Assembly (NCBI GenBank): GCA_963833115.1
Contig: CAWHWS010000002.1
Span: 1,240,001 to 1,304,000, forward strand
From: Hasllibacter sp963833115
Lineage (GTDB): Bacteria; Pseudomonadota; Alphaproteobacteria; Rhodobacterales; Rhodobacteraceae
Direction of reading: 5' to 3'
DNA length: 64,000 nucleotides
The notes under the pieces were generated by a model, which saw nothing but the letters and a program-made list of their open reading frames with translations, was not told where the DNA came from and did not search any database. Made by a program: the position numbers and the translations under genes. Positions 17,192 through 25,847 of the stretch are shown here, piece after piece. Position 1 is the stretch's first letter, and each line of letters opens with the position of its first letter.

Positions 17192-18202
17192 TCACTCGGC
17201 GATGAGGCCGTTCTCGCGCAGGTAGCCGGTCAGCGTGTCGTAGACCATCTGCGCGTTCTGGGACTGGCCGGCGAGCGGCTCCCACTGGCTCACGGCGATG
17301 GAGCGGAAGCGCGCGCGCTCCTCGGGGGACCAGTCATGGACCGTGACCGTCCCGCTGGCCTGCGCCTCGGCGACCGCGGCGGTGTCGGCCTCGCGCAGGG
17401 CGGCGACCTGCATGTCGGCGAACTGCGCCACGCTCTGCGTCATCGCGGCCTGCAGGTCCTCGGGCAGCTCGTTCCACCGCTCGAGGTTCATCGACACCTC
17501 GACCAGCGGCATCGAATGGAAGCCCGGATAGACCGGGTGCGCCGCCACGTCGTGCAGGCCCTGCGCCTGGTTCGTCGAGAACACGCTGTAGTCCGCGGCG
17601 TCGATCACGCCCTTGTCGAGGGAGGTGAACACCTCCGAGCCCGGCAGGTTGACCGGCGAGGCGCCCGCGGCGGCGAAGACCTGCTGCACCAGCCCCTCGG
17701 GCGCGCGCATGCGCAGGCCCTGCAGGTCGTCGACCCCGTCGAGCGGCACGTCCGAGACGAACGCCTCCAGCCCCGGCGTGGTCGCGCCCAGGAACTTCAG
17801 GCCGTAGGGCGCCAGCATCCCGTCCATCATCTCGCCGCCCGGACCCTCGCGCATGAAGGCGAACATCTCCTCGGGCGCGGACCAGGCGCCGACCGGGTTC
17901 GCGACGAGGCCGAAGGCCGGGTCCTTGCCGGCGAAATAGGACGTGTCGGTGATGTGGCCGTCGAGGAGGCCGGCCGCGATCGCGTCCTGCGTCTCCGTGT
18001 GCGCGACGATCGATTCGACCGGCAGGAGCTCGATCGCGACGCGCCCGTCCGTCGCCTCGGAGACCATCTCGGTCCACTGCTGCTGGAGGACGAAGTTGGG
18101 GTTGCCGGCCGGGTCCGAGGACTGGAACCGGTAGCTGTAATCCTGCGCCGCGGCCATGCCGCCGACCGTGGCGGCGAGCGCGAGGGGTGCGATGAGCTTC
18201 AT
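17192..18202 (-). CDS. dctP: TRAP transporter periplasmic substrate-binding protein (DctP)
   Basis: 336 residues. The start was placed at ATG 18202 because GGAGG lies just upstream and the protein then opens with a clean signal peptide (MKLIAPLALAATVGGMAAAQ, cleaved after AAA or AAAQ). The frame continues upstream but gives a non-signal leader. The body has DctP/DctP-like features: YRFQSSDPAGNPNF, GAWSAPEEMFAFMREG, LRMRAPEGLVQQVFAAAGA and the substrate-contact region DKGVIDAADYSVFSTNQAQGL. It captures the ligand in the periplasm and hands it to DctQM. It is the first gene of the operon. The ligand is unknown; carboxylates are typical. Confidence 0.92.
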   Translation of the reverse strand: MKLIAPLALAATVGGMAAAQDYSYRFQSSDPAGNPNFVLQQQWTEMVSEATDGRVAIELLPVESIVAHTETQDAIAAGLLDGHITDTSYFAGKDPAFGLVANPVGAWSAPEEMFAFMREGPGGEMMDGMLAPYGLKFLGATTPGLEAFVSDVPLDGVDDLQGLRMRAPEGLVQQVFAAAGASPVNLPGSEVFTSLDKGVIDAADYSVFSTNQAQGLHDVAAHPVYPGFHSMPLVEVSMNLERWNELPEDLQAAMTQSVAQFADMQVAALREADTAAVAEAQASGTVTVHDWSPEERARFRSIAVSQWEPLAGQSQNAQMVYDTLTGYLRENGLIAE

Positions 18203-18376
18203 GGATGATCCTCCCTGGTCCGCGCGGCGCGCGGCATGCTGCGGCGGGGGTTGGCCCCCGTCACGCGTGACGATGCGCCGAGTAATGGCGGGGCGGGGGC
18301 TCGCCTGCAAGCGCGCCGTCGCCCGCCCGGCCCCCGCCTCGCCCCCGCCCGGCCCCGCCCGGCCCCTGGCCCGGCG

Positions 18377-21300
18377 TCATTCCGCGGCTTCCAGGCGCAG
18401 GCGCTCGGGCGCGCGGGCGCTCGACCTGCCGGCCGGGACGACCGCGAGGGACGCCGACCTGCCGGGTCCGCGCGCATAGACCAGCCGGAAGGCCGGGGGC
18501 ACGAAATAGAACGAGACCACCGCGCTGAGCGCCACGCCGCCGGCGACGGCCATCGCGAAGGGCGGCCAGAAGCCCCCGCCCGCCACGATGAGCGGCAAGA
18601 ACCCCCCCACGGTCGTGATCGTGGTCGAGACGAGGTGCCGCGAGGAGGCCATGACCACGTCCGCGATTCCCTCGGGATCGCCCTGGCGCGCGCGCTCGTC
18701 CTCCTGCAGCCCGGTCATCAGGATGAGGGCCGCGTTGATCGACACGCCGATCGACCCGATGAGCCCGATGATCGCGTTGATCCCGAACGGATAGTCGAAG
18801 ATCGCCAGCGCCAGCATCGAGAGCCCCGCCGACAGCCCGCTGACCGCCAGCGCGACGCCGCCCAGCCTGAACGAGCCGAAGGTCGTCACGACCACCGCGA
18901 TCGACAGGGTGACGACGAGGCCCAGGGGCGTGACGAGGTTCGTGAGCGTCGAGGCGCGCGCGTCGCTGTCCCCGCCCGTCTCGAGGCGCATGCCCTGCGG
19001 CGGGGCGAAGCCGGCCTCGTCCATCGCGCCGCGGATGCCCGCCAGCGCCTCCTCCGGCAGGACGCCGCGCAGGAGGAACGCCTGCACGGTGTTCATCCGC
19101 TCGCCGTCTCTCCGCGTGATCTCGCCCGCGCCGGGCACGAGGCCGATCCGCGCCACCGCCGAGAGCGGGATCGGCCCCGCGCCGGGCACCGCCAGGGGCA
19201 GGTCGCGCACGGCCTCCGGCCCCGAGCGGCGCCCGTCCGGCAGGCGCACGCGCACGGGGATCTCTTCGGTCCCCTCGACCATCGAGCCGCCGGTCACGCC
19301 GGTCAGGGCGGCCTCGAGCTGGCGCGCGACGGCGCCGGGGTCGAGGCCGACGAGCCGGGCCCGCGCATCGTCGAGGGCGACGTCGAGCCGGGGCGCGCCC
19401 TCGGTCAGGGAGGAGCGCGCCAGCACCACCGCGTCCCGTGAGGCGACGATGCGGCGCAGGTCCTCGCCCGCGGCGCGCAGCGCGTCCAGGTCGTCGCCCA
19501 CCAGTCGTAGCTCCACCGGAGCGGAGACGGGCGGGCCCTGCACGAGGCCGCGCACCAGGACCTGCGCCCCGGGCGCCACGTCCGGCAGCTCGCGCTGGAG
19601 CCGCGGGAGCACCGCCTCCGTCGCCTCGGCCGAGGCCGTGCGGACCAGGGCCTGCGCGTAGCGCGGGGCGGAATAGCGCCCGCCGGTGATGTTGTAGTAG
19701 AAGGCCGGCGCCGAGCGGCCGATGGTCCAGACGACGCTCTCGATCTCGGGGGCGGCGCGCAGCGCGTCGTCGAGCCGTCCCACGACCTCGCGCGTGCGGT
19801 CGATCCCGGTGCCCGGCGGCATGTCGATCTCGACGTGGAACTGGTCGCGGTCGACGCCGGGGAAGAACTGCGCCGTCAGGAGCGGAAGCGACGCGAAGCC
19901 CAGGATCGGCAGCATCAGGGACATCGCGATGGCCCGCAGCGGATTGCGCGCCGCCAGGGCGAGCGAGGCCCTGAAGGCGCGGCCCAGGGCCCCGGACGGC
20001 ACGCCGTCGGCCCAGGCGCCGCCGCGTCCGGCCGCCGGCAGGACCCAGCCCGCGACCGCCGGCGTGATCGTCACGGCCACGACGAAGGACCAGCACAGCA
20101 TGACGACCACCGCCAGCGCGATCGAGCCGACGAAGTCGCCCGCCGGCCCCGGCAGCAGGATCATCGGCACGAAGGAGAGCGCCGTCGTCGCCGTCGAGGC
20201 GAAGAGCGGCATCGCCAGCCGGCGGGTCGCGCCGCCGACCGCGTCCGCGCGCTCGTGCCCCCCGCGCAGGCGTCGGCCGATCTCGTCCGTCATGACGATC
20301 CCGGCGTCGACCAGCAGGCCGAGCGCGACGATGAGCCCGGTGACCGACATCTGGTGGATCGGCAGGCCGATGAAGTTCATCGTCGCCAGGGAGGCGAGCG
20401 AGACCACCGGCAGGATCGTCGCCACGATCAGCGCGGAGCGCAGGCCGAGCGTCACCAGGAGGACCGCGACCACCAGGGCGATGCCGAGCGCCATGTTGCC
20501 CCCCACCTCCGCCAGGCGGGCCGAGGTGTAGGTCGACTGGTCGAAGACGAGGTCCGCCGCCATCCCCTCGGGGAGCCCGCCCTGGAATCCCGCCAGCTCC
20601 TCGCGCACGAGGCCGGCCCAGACGTCGACCTGGAGCCCGTCCTCGAGCTTCGCCGCGACCAGGACCGCCGGGCGCCCCTGCGCGAGCGCGAGCTCGGCCG
20701 CCGGCGCGCGCGGGCCGCGCTCGACCGACGCCACGTCCGCCACCCGCAGGGCGCGGCCGTTCGGCCCCTCGCGCAGCACCGCGTCGCGCACCCGCGCCAG
20801 CGTCTCGATCTCGCCCGACACCTCGAGGATCACGTCCCGCCCGCCGCCGGTCAGCCGCCCGGCCCGCACCTTGGCGTCGGCGCGCCCGATCGCGCCGGCC
20901 ACGTCGTCCACCGTGAGCCCGAGCACCGCGGTCCGCGCCGCGTCGAGGGTGACCGTAATCTCCTCCTCCGGCGCGCCGAACGTCTCCACCAGGTTGGTGC
21001 CCGGCACGTTGCGGAGCCGATCGCCGAGCTCGTCCGCATAGCGCGCGAGCAGGCTCAGGGGGACGTCGCCGCGCGCCCCGGTGAGGGTCACGATCGCGCC
21101 GTAGGCGCCGGCCCCGTCGCTGTCGAGCTCGGGCGGGCGCACCCCGGCGGGCAGGTCCGGCTCCACGTCCGAGAGCGCGTCGCGCAGCTCGGACCAGACC
21201 TGCTCGATGCGGCCCGGCTCCAGCGTCTCCAGGAGGTCGATCCGCACGATGGACACGCCCGTGGCCGAGACCGACTGCAGCACGTCGACCTCGGCGACCT

Positions 21301-21520
21301 CGCGCAGCGCGTCCTCGATCGGGGCCGTCACCAGCGCCTCCACCCGGGCCGGGTCGGCGCCGGGATAGGCGGTGGTGACGGTGGCGAAGATGTTGGTGAT
21401 CGTCGGATCTTCCTGCCGCCCGATCGCGAGGAGCGCCGAGGCGCCGGCGGCCAGGATCACCATGAGCGCGAGGGCGACGGCCCGCGGCTGCCGCCAGCCG
21501 AACGCGCCCCAGCCGCTCAT
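18377..21520 (-). CDS. RND efflux transporter permease subunit
   Basis: A 1047-residue inner-membrane RND (AcrB/MdtB-like) pump. It has the duplicated layout: one helix, a large periplasmic loop with YPGADPARVEALVTAPIEDAL, a helix bundle with LRSALIVATILPVVSL and GLIVALGLLVDAGIVMTDEIGR (proton-relay Asp region), then a second half ending in INAIIGLIGSIGVSINAALILMTG and VSTTITTVGGFLPL. It exports drugs or other toxic compounds with the adaptor encoded upstream, which overlaps it by ATGA. An outer-membrane channel is not encoded here and must come from elsewhere. Expression is probably controlled by the divergent TetR gene. Confidence 0.93.
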   Translation of the reverse strand: MSGWGAFGWRQPRAVALALMVILAAGASALLAIGRQEDPTITNIFATVTTAYPGADPARVEALVTAPIEDALREVAEVDVLQSVSATGVSIVRIDLLETLEPGRIEQVWSELRDALSDVEPDLPAGVRPPELDSDGAGAYGAIVTLTGARGDVPLSLLARYADELGDRLRNVPGTNLVETFGAPEEEITVTLDAARTAVLGLTVDDVAGAIGRADAKVRAGRLTGGGRDVILEVSGEIETLARVRDAVLREGPNGRALRVADVASVERGPRAPAAELALAQGRPAVLVAAKLEDGLQVDVWAGLVREELAGFQGGLPEGMAADLVFDQSTYTSARLAEVGGNMALGIALVVAVLLVTLGLRSALIVATILPVVSLASLATMNFIGLPIHQMSVTGLIVALGLLVDAGIVMTDEIGRRLRGGHERADAVGGATRRLAMPLFASTATTALSFVPMILLPGPAGDFVGSIALAVVVMLCWSFVVAVTITPAVAGWVLPAAGRGGAWADGVPSGALGRAFRASLALAARNPLRAIAMSLMLPILGFASLPLLTAQFFPGVDRDQFHVEIDMPPGTGIDRTREVVGRLDDALRAAPEIESVVWTIGRSAPAFYYNITGGRYSAPRYAQALVRTASAEATEAVLPRLQRELPDVAPGAQVLVRGLVQGPPVSAPVELRLVGDDLDALRAAGEDLRRIVASRDAVVLARSSLTEGAPRLDVALDDARARLVGLDPGAVARQLEAALTGVTGGSMVEGTEEIPVRVRLPDGRRSGPEAVRDLPLAVPGAGPIPLSAVARIGLVPGAGEITRRDGERMNTVQAFLLRGVLPEEALAGIRGAMDEAGFAPPQGMRLETGGDSDARASTLTNLVTPLGLVVTLSIAVVVTTFGSFRLGGVALAVSGLSAGLSMLALAIFDYPFGINAIIGLIGSIGVSINAALILMTGLQEDERARQGDPEGIADVVMASSRHLVSTTITTVGGFLPLIVAGGGFWPPFAMAVAGGVALSAVVSFYFVPPAFRLVYARGPGRSASLAVVPAGRSSARAPERLRLEAAE

Positions 21521-22671
21521 CGTCTCGCGCCCGCGCCGGCGCCCGCGATCCGGACCGTCTCGCCCGGGACCACGCGGTGCGCGCCTTCGGTGAGGTAGCC
21601 GGCGCCGTCCGGGAACGTGCCCCGCACATAGGCCCGCTCGCCCGCGGCATAGACGATCTCGGCCGCCTCTACCGCGATGCGCGGCGGCTCTCCGGTGACG
21701 GTCAGGATCTGCCAGGAGCCGCCCGGCCCGGGCCGAAGCGCCGACACCGGCACCCAGGCGCCCGCGCCCGCGATCTCTTGGGCGAGGACCACCTCGCCCG
21801 TGGTGCCGGCGGGCGGCAGGGCGCCGCCCTCCACCGCGAGGAAGGCCGTGCGCGTCCGGGTCGCCGGGTCGAGCCGCGGCGAGAGCCGCACGAGCCGCGC
21901 CGACCGGGCCGCGCCGCCGCCCTCCACGATCATGCGGGTGTCCGCCGTCAGGCGTGCGGCGAGGTCCGGGTCGAGCCCGACTTCGAACGAGGCCGGCCCG
22001 TCCTCCAGCAGCGAGACGACGGGCGCGCCCGGCCCCGCGACCGCCCCGTCATCCATCAGGCGCATGCCGATCCGCCCGGCATAGGGCGCCGCGATCTCCG
22101 CCTTGGAGAGGCGCACCTCGACGCTTGCGATCCCCGCCTCGGCCTCCGCGATGCCCGCTTCGAGCCGCGACAGGGTGAGCGAGCTGTCGTCGAGGGCCTG
22201 GTCGCTGGCGAAGCCGCGGGTGCGCAACTCGGCCTGGCGGACATTGGTGCGCCGGGCGAGCTCGGCCTGCGCGGCCAGGCCGTCGCGGGCGGCGACGAGC
22301 CGGGCCCGCTCGGCGGCCAGCAGGCGCGTGTCCACGCGGGCGAGGGGCTGACCCTCGGCGACCGCGTCGCCCTCCTCCACCAGGACGGCCGCGATGGAGC
22401 CGCCGAGCTCGAAGCCGAGCATCGTCGTCTGCGGCGGCTCGAACTCTCCGGCGAAGCGCCGCGTGACGGTGTAGGCGCTGCGCATCTCGATCCGGCCGGT
22501 GGCGACGGCCGTGCGCGGCGCGGCGGGCGGGGCGTCCGCCTCGGTCCTCTGGGACGCCAGCGCCTCGCGTGCCAAGATGACCGCGAGCACGGCGCCGACG
22601 ACCACGGTCAGGGTCAGGGTGAGGCGCAGGACGGCGCGGACGGCACGGGCGAGGCGGTTTGGGCGATCCAT
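21517..22671 (-). CDS. RND efflux periplasmic adaptor (membrane fusion protein)
   Basis: A 384-residue HlyD/AcrA-type adaptor. There is one N-terminal hydrophobic anchor (VLRLTLTLTVVVGAVLAVIL). The lipoyl half-motif FELGGSIAAVLVEEGDAVAEGQPLARVD is followed by a coiled-coil hairpin (about 120-200) and the second lipoyl half, IAAPYAGRIGMRLMDDGAVAG. A beta-barrel and a C-terminal membrane-proximal domain follow. It links the pump to an outer-membrane channel. It is the first gene of the efflux operon, overlaps the pump gene by four bases, and is transcribed divergently from tetR across a palindromic operator region. Confidence 0.92.
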   Translation of the reverse strand: MDRPNRLARAVRAVLRLTLTLTVVVGAVLAVILAREALASQRTEADAPPAAPRTAVATGRIEMRSAYTVTRRFAGEFEPPQTTMLGFELGGSIAAVLVEEGDAVAEGQPLARVDTRLLAAERARLVAARDGLAAQAELARRTNVRQAELRTRGFASDQALDDSSLTLSRLEAGIAEAEAGIASVEVRLSKAEIAAPYAGRIGMRLMDDGAVAGPGAPVVSLLEDGPASFEVGLDPDLAARLTADTRMIVEGGGAARSARLVRLSPRLDPATRTRTAFLAVEGGALPPAGTTGEVVLAQEIAGAGAWVPVSALRPGPGGSWQILTVTGEPPRIAVEAAEIVYAAGERAYVRGTFPDGAGYLTEGAHRVVPGETVRIAGAGAGARR

Positions 22672-22685
22672 CGAGAGGCTCCGAT

Positions 22686-22722
22686 GTTAGCGTTGCTAAC
22701 TAATGTAAGCGTCCCTAGCTTA
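22686..22722. promoter_or_regulatory. Probable TetR operators between efflux operon and regulator
   Basis: A perfect palindrome GTTAGC-GTT-GCTAAC (22686-22700) is followed by a second inverted repeat TAAGC-7 bases-GCTTA (22706-22722). Both lie in the 97-base AT-richer gap between the divergent adaptor and TetR genes. Position and symmetry suit binding by the TetR dimer, repressing both directions. Confidence 0.7.
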
Positions 22723-22768
22723 TGGCAAGCGGGATTTTCGCGACGCCGCCGCAGGAGGTCCTAAGCCG

Positions 22769-23368
22769 TTGTCCGACAAGAGGAAGAAATATCATCACGG
22801 CGATCTCCGGGCCCATCTGGTGGAGACGATCCGCGAGCTGATCGAGGAATCGGGTCCCGACGGGTTCCGCATCGCCGAGGCCTGCCGCCGTGCCGGCGTG
22901 TCGACCGCGGCCCCGTACAAGCACTTCGCGGACCGCGACGCGATCCTGCGCGCCGTCGCCCTCTCGGGCCTCGAGCGCCTGCGCGACGCCATGGCGGACG
23001 CCGCCGCCAGCCATCGCGTCGGCGATCCCGCCCGCATCGCGGCGCTGGGGCGGTCCTATGTCGAGTTCGCCCGCCGCGAGCCCGGCGTCTTCCGCATGAT
23101 GTTCGGCTTGACCGAGGGGCATGGCGGCGATCCCGCGCTCGAGGCCGTGGGCGAGGAGGCCGAGGCCATCGTCGCGCGCGTCGTGGCCGAGCACATGGGC
23201 TGGGAGCCCACCGCTCCCCGCGCGCGGCTCCGGGCCTACGCCCTGTGGTGCTTCGTCCACGGCCATTGCTTCCTCATGCTCGACGGCAAGCGCGCCGAGC
23301 ACACCGGAGACGTCGACGAGACGGAGATGCTGGCGGAGGTCGGCCGCCTCATGCTCGCCCCGCGATAG
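22769..23368 (+). CDS. TetR/AcrR family transcriptional regulator
   Basis: A 199-residue repressor. The start is a TTG preceded by AGGAGG (22753-22758). The N-terminal helix-turn-helix covers about 12-60: HHGDLRAHLVETIRELIEE, then AEACRRAGVSTAAPYKHFADRDAILRAV, the recognition helix of the family. The C-terminal ligand domain contains REPGVFRMMFGL, typical of the WHG/TetR_C subgroup. It very probably represses the adjacent RND efflux operon and itself through the palindromes in the shared promoter region, releasing DNA when a pump substrate binds. The inducer is unknown. Confidence 0.9.
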   Translation: MSDKRKKYHHGDLRAHLVETIRELIEESGPDGFRIAEACRRAGVSTAAPYKHFADRDAILRAVALSGLERLRDAMADAAASHRVGDPARIAALGRSYVEFARREPGVFRMMFGLTEGHGGDPALEAVGEEAEAIVARVVAEHMGWEPTAPRARLRAYALWCFVHGHCFLMLDGKRAEHTGDVDETEMLAEVGRLMLAPR

Positions 23369-24007
23369 GCACCGCGGGCGCCTCGCCCCGCCCTTCCGCC
23401 CGCCCAGGCCTGCGGCGTCGAGCGCGGCTTTCCCGAGGGGGCGGCGATCGGACCCGGGGCCGGCGACGCCACCGTCCTGGCGGTGACCGCGACGCGCGCC
23501 GCCGCCGCTGCGCCGTGTCCCGCGGGGTGGCGCTCGGCCCGGATGGACCGGCGGATCGCCGTCGGCGCGCTACCGGCGGGATGCGCGGCCGCCTCGTCGG
23601 CCCCGGTAGCCGCGCCCTTCGGGCCGCCCGGGCTCGCATGGCTCCTGCAACCGCTGGCGGGCCGCCGGCGGGGGTCGGGGCGGTTCGGACCCTCCCGAGC
23701 CGCCGCGCCGGAACCATCGGGCCGGATCGAACGGGAGCGAGGGGGGGAGGTGGGATCACGCGCGGCCGGCCGTGCGGGGAGCGCTTCGATCCGGAGGGCG
23801 CGACCGCCAGGGTCCCACATGCGCCCGTTCGCCGGATCGGCGAGCCGACGGGAGGCTCGAAGCGGCGCGCGGCCGCATCGGGCAACGCGTGAGGCTGTCG
23901 GCAACGCCCGCGCCTGCCTTCCGGCGGCGGCGCATGGGGATGACGGGGGTCGCAGCGCACGCGGCGGCCCGGTCCCGGGAACGGATCCTCCGTGATCGGA
24001 TGGCACG
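23369..24007. other. Gene-free, high-GC stretch
   Basis: No recognisable coding sequence is seen on either strand. The open frames are Arg/Pro/Ala-rich shadows without motifs or start signals. The stretch separates the TetR gene from relics of an accessory element. It may be decayed sequence like the 9.7-13.9 kb zone, but nothing in it can be identified. Confidence 0.5.
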
Positions 24008-24296
24008 ATGGTCGGCTGCATCCCGAGGCGCGCCGCCGCCACGCCTGGGTCCACGGGACCCGAACGCCGCCGATCGGGTTCGTGTCCGGGCGTCGCGTAG
24101 CCTTCCTCGACGCCGCGATCCTCCTCATCGAGTGTCGTGCGGGCTCGCGCCATCGTCCGGGCCCTTCTCGGCCCTTCCGGGTCCCGTCGTCGAGGAAGTC
24201 CGCTTGCTTGCGGATGACCTGAGCGGCGCAAGCCCCGAAGCACCCGAGAGCATGTCGCCGAGATTGCCGACGAACTCCCTGCCGAAGGTGGACTGA
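24008..24296 (+). pseudogene. Truncated, frameshifted paralogue of the island gene at 38336
   Basis: The start ATGgTCGgCTGCATCCCG parallels ATGtTCGaCTGCATCCCG of the intact gene at 38336. Near the end, in another frame, GPVVEEVRLLADDLSGA matches DPVVEEICLLTDGLSDA of that protein; the DNA is clearly similar there too. In between, GRRVAFLDAAILLIE loosely matches GRLNDLLDLLTLQHV. The copy is about 130 bases shorter than the intact gene and changes frame at least once. It indicates that a related mobile element once occupied this flank. Confidence 0.6.
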
Positions 24297-24541
24297 TGGT
24301 CGAAAGCGCCCTCGGGCCGAAAGATGAGGAGGGATACCTCCATTCCGATGTGCGGCAATGGGTGGGTGATAACGAGGGCACGCTGGACGGCCTGGCCCGT
24401 ATCGATGAAGGCTGTCGCAACAGGCTGCCCATCGCCGCAGCGATCAACCATCGCGGCCCTGTGCGAACGCCCCTGACAAACCATCCTGGTGCCAAGGGCA
24501 ATCAGCCCCGGTTCGCATGCGCCGACGCAGCCGGGGCGTTT
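24297..24541. other. Intergenic, possible coding remnant
   Basis: An ATG overlapping the preceding stop (TGATGG at 24294-24299) opens a plus-strand frame beginning MVESALGPKDEEGYLHSDVR that reads like protein for about 60 residues. It then runs antisense into the tail of the SH3 gene, so at most a fragment can be real. No family is recognised. Confidence 0.25.
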
Positions 24542-24750
24542 CTATCTGAATATCTCGCCCGTATCTGCGTTCAAATACTGCCGGTTGGCTACTGTCGCGC
24601 CGCCGCAGTACGTGAAGTAGATAGACTGATTGCGATGGCTACTAGACTTCACCCAACCGCCCATGTCGCGGAAGTCGCGTTCGGTGCAGCGGCGTTGCGT
24701 AATTAGCGATTGGGCCGCGTCCGCGAACGCGGTTCGGTATCGGCGAAGTC
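24542..24750 (-). pseudogene. Out-of-frame C-terminal tail of the SH3-domain gene
   Basis: In a different frame from the SH3 gene, the minus strand encodes about 65 residues of plausible protein ending at TAG 24542-24544. It contains YRTAFADAAQSLITQ, RRCTERDFRDMGGWVK, QSIYFTYCGGATVANR and YLNADTGEIFR. It continues the SH3 protein if a frame change is made at about 24740-24750. Cysteine spacing and the aromatic-rich motif are unlike chance translation. Either the upstream gene has suffered a frameshift or the assembly has an indel. Confidence 0.6.
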
Positions 24751-25278
24751 GTCGGACTCCAACACCAGTTCTTCGATCCCCGACGCATCCGCAGCCGGAT
24801 CAGGCGGGCGGGTTTCCGATAGGTATTCCACCGACACCCATTCGGCGAACTGCCCGTCGACAATCCCGTTCGCAGGGTCGCAAGCGGCGTTACCCGTCGC
24901 GACATACTCGCTCCGACCGCCGACGCATGACGCGTCATAGGTTTGTGTGATCCGCGCCCAACCGCCGCGTTCTTCACGCACGGTCACGCCCTCTCGAAAG
25001 AACGCTTGCCCTACGACACCGCAGCTTTTCGACGGGCATGTGCGACGGTTCAACCGGTCGGAAATAGCCCATAGCCGTTCGTCACCTTCGGCCGCAGCCG
25101 ACGGATGTTCATTCAATTCCGGCGACGGCCCGGTCATGCCGATAAGAACGAAGCACCCGATGAAAGACGCCAAAGCAATCCAACGGCTCTTGAACGGCTT
25201 GAAAGGGTAGATCCCCCCGGCCAACGATACGAGTGACGCGGGTGCCAACATCGAGACGATCACAGAACTCCCGTCCAA
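24703..25278 (-). CDS. Membrane-anchored SH3-domain protein (probably frameshifted at its end)
   Basis: 191 residues in a moderate-GC region unlike the host average. One N-terminal hydrophobic helix (ALASFIGCFVLIGMTG) follows a basic segment. A bacterial SH3-like region comes next: LWAISDRLNRRTCPSKSCGVVGQAFFREGVTVREERGGW in pieces, then WARITQTYDASC and a tail WVSVEYLSE. The TTG start has AAGGGG eight bases upstream; a GTG five codons later with GGGAG is an alternative. The last 11 residues (DTEPRSRTRPNR region) are low-complexity and probably result from a frameshift, since the adjacent frame carries a better continuation. Likely accessory-element cargo of unknown role. Confidence 0.6.
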   Translation of the reverse strand: MDGSSVIVSMLAPASLVSLAGGIYPFKPFKSRWIALASFIGCFVLIGMTGPSPELNEHPSAAAEGDERLWAISDRLNRRTCPSKSCGVVGQAFFREGVTVREERGGWARITQTYDASCVGGRSEYVATGNAACDPANGIVDGQFAEWVSVEYLSETRPPDPAADASGIEELVLESDDFADTEPRSRTRPNR

Positions 25279-25520
25279 GCTTTTATCCCCTTGAGAGATT
25301 CAATGACGTGAGGCTCGAACGGATAGCGTGCGTGTATGGCGTTCGACGGAAAAAGCTGGACAGCACCCGATCGGCCGGGGTGTGGCATACGGTCACGTCT
25401 CCGTGAGCGTTCGACGGGTCATCGGGGGCTGGTTGGCGCGCGCCCACTCCTTAGGCAATGCCTAGGCAGACCGGATGGCCTGTAATCTATCCAGTGAAAG
25501 CAATGACTAACGAGGATAAA
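25279..25520. other. Left flank of the island, no gene
   Basis: No coding sequence is recognised. There is a short palindrome TAGGCA-A-TGCCTA at 25452-25464. The GC content is lower than in the core chromosome, which fits remains of an older element outside the present island boundary at 25521. Confidence 0.4.
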
Positions 25521-25537
25521 TGGCAGCCCGTAGGGGA
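25521..25537. repeat. attL: 17-bp copy of the tRNA-Glu 3' end
   Basis: TGGCAGCCCGTAGGGGA is identical to 41233-41249, which is the CCA end, acceptor strand and start of the T-arm of tRNA-Glu. It marks the left junction of the island. Reading on from here in the integrase frame gives a short open tail that ends in TAG at 25566-25568. Confidence 0.85.
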
Positions 25538-25577
25538 CTATCATCGCGGCAAAAAAGCCAATGATTAGAACCTCCCG

Positions 25578-25642
25578 GTGTCCCACGGTGGTCTCCATCG
25601 GCGACCAGTCCCGTCAACGGGTTGGCAGGGCAGTGTCCCACG
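25578..25642. repeat. Two copies of GTGTCCCACG near attL (putative integrase arm sites)
   Basis: The 10-mer occurs at 25578-25587 and 25633-25642, both on the plus strand, 40 to 105 bases inside the left junction. The same 10-mer appears as an inverted pair just inside the right junction (41159-41188). The distribution suits arm-type binding sites of the tyrosine integrase. Confidence 0.6.
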
Positions 25643-25784
25643 CGCTCTTAGTCCTCGCCGGTAAGCTACTTTCCGATCTCACCAGTCTGCGACGTGCGTT
25701 CGCCTGATCTCGTCGATGCGCAGGGGCCGGCCGGACTGCGAGGTGGTGCATCACCAGATGGCCGCCAGTTGGAGCATCGCGTTT

Positions 25785-25814
25785 GAGGGTTGTCCCCCAC
25801 TACCGAGGGTTGTC
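25785..25814. promoter_or_regulatory. Direct repeats upstream of the res gene
   Basis: GAGGGTTGTC occurs at 25785-25794 and 25805-25814, exactly 20 bases apart (about two helical turns), 34 to 63 bases before the res start codon. The spacing suggests a same-face protein binding site, probably an operator controlling the restriction operon. No matching regulator gene is identified. Confidence 0.45.
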
Positions 25815-25847
25815 TCATGCCAACGATACGGACAACAGGCGACGTTC

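Noticed and set aside
18261..21650. A frame longer than the RND pump in another phase of the same strand
   Set aside because: Arg/Gly/Ala-rich shadow; the pump frame has continuous family motifs.
24296..24706. A 136-codon plus-strand frame as a full gene
   Set aside because: Its second half is antisense to a convincing protein tail on the minus strand; only a short remnant is possible.
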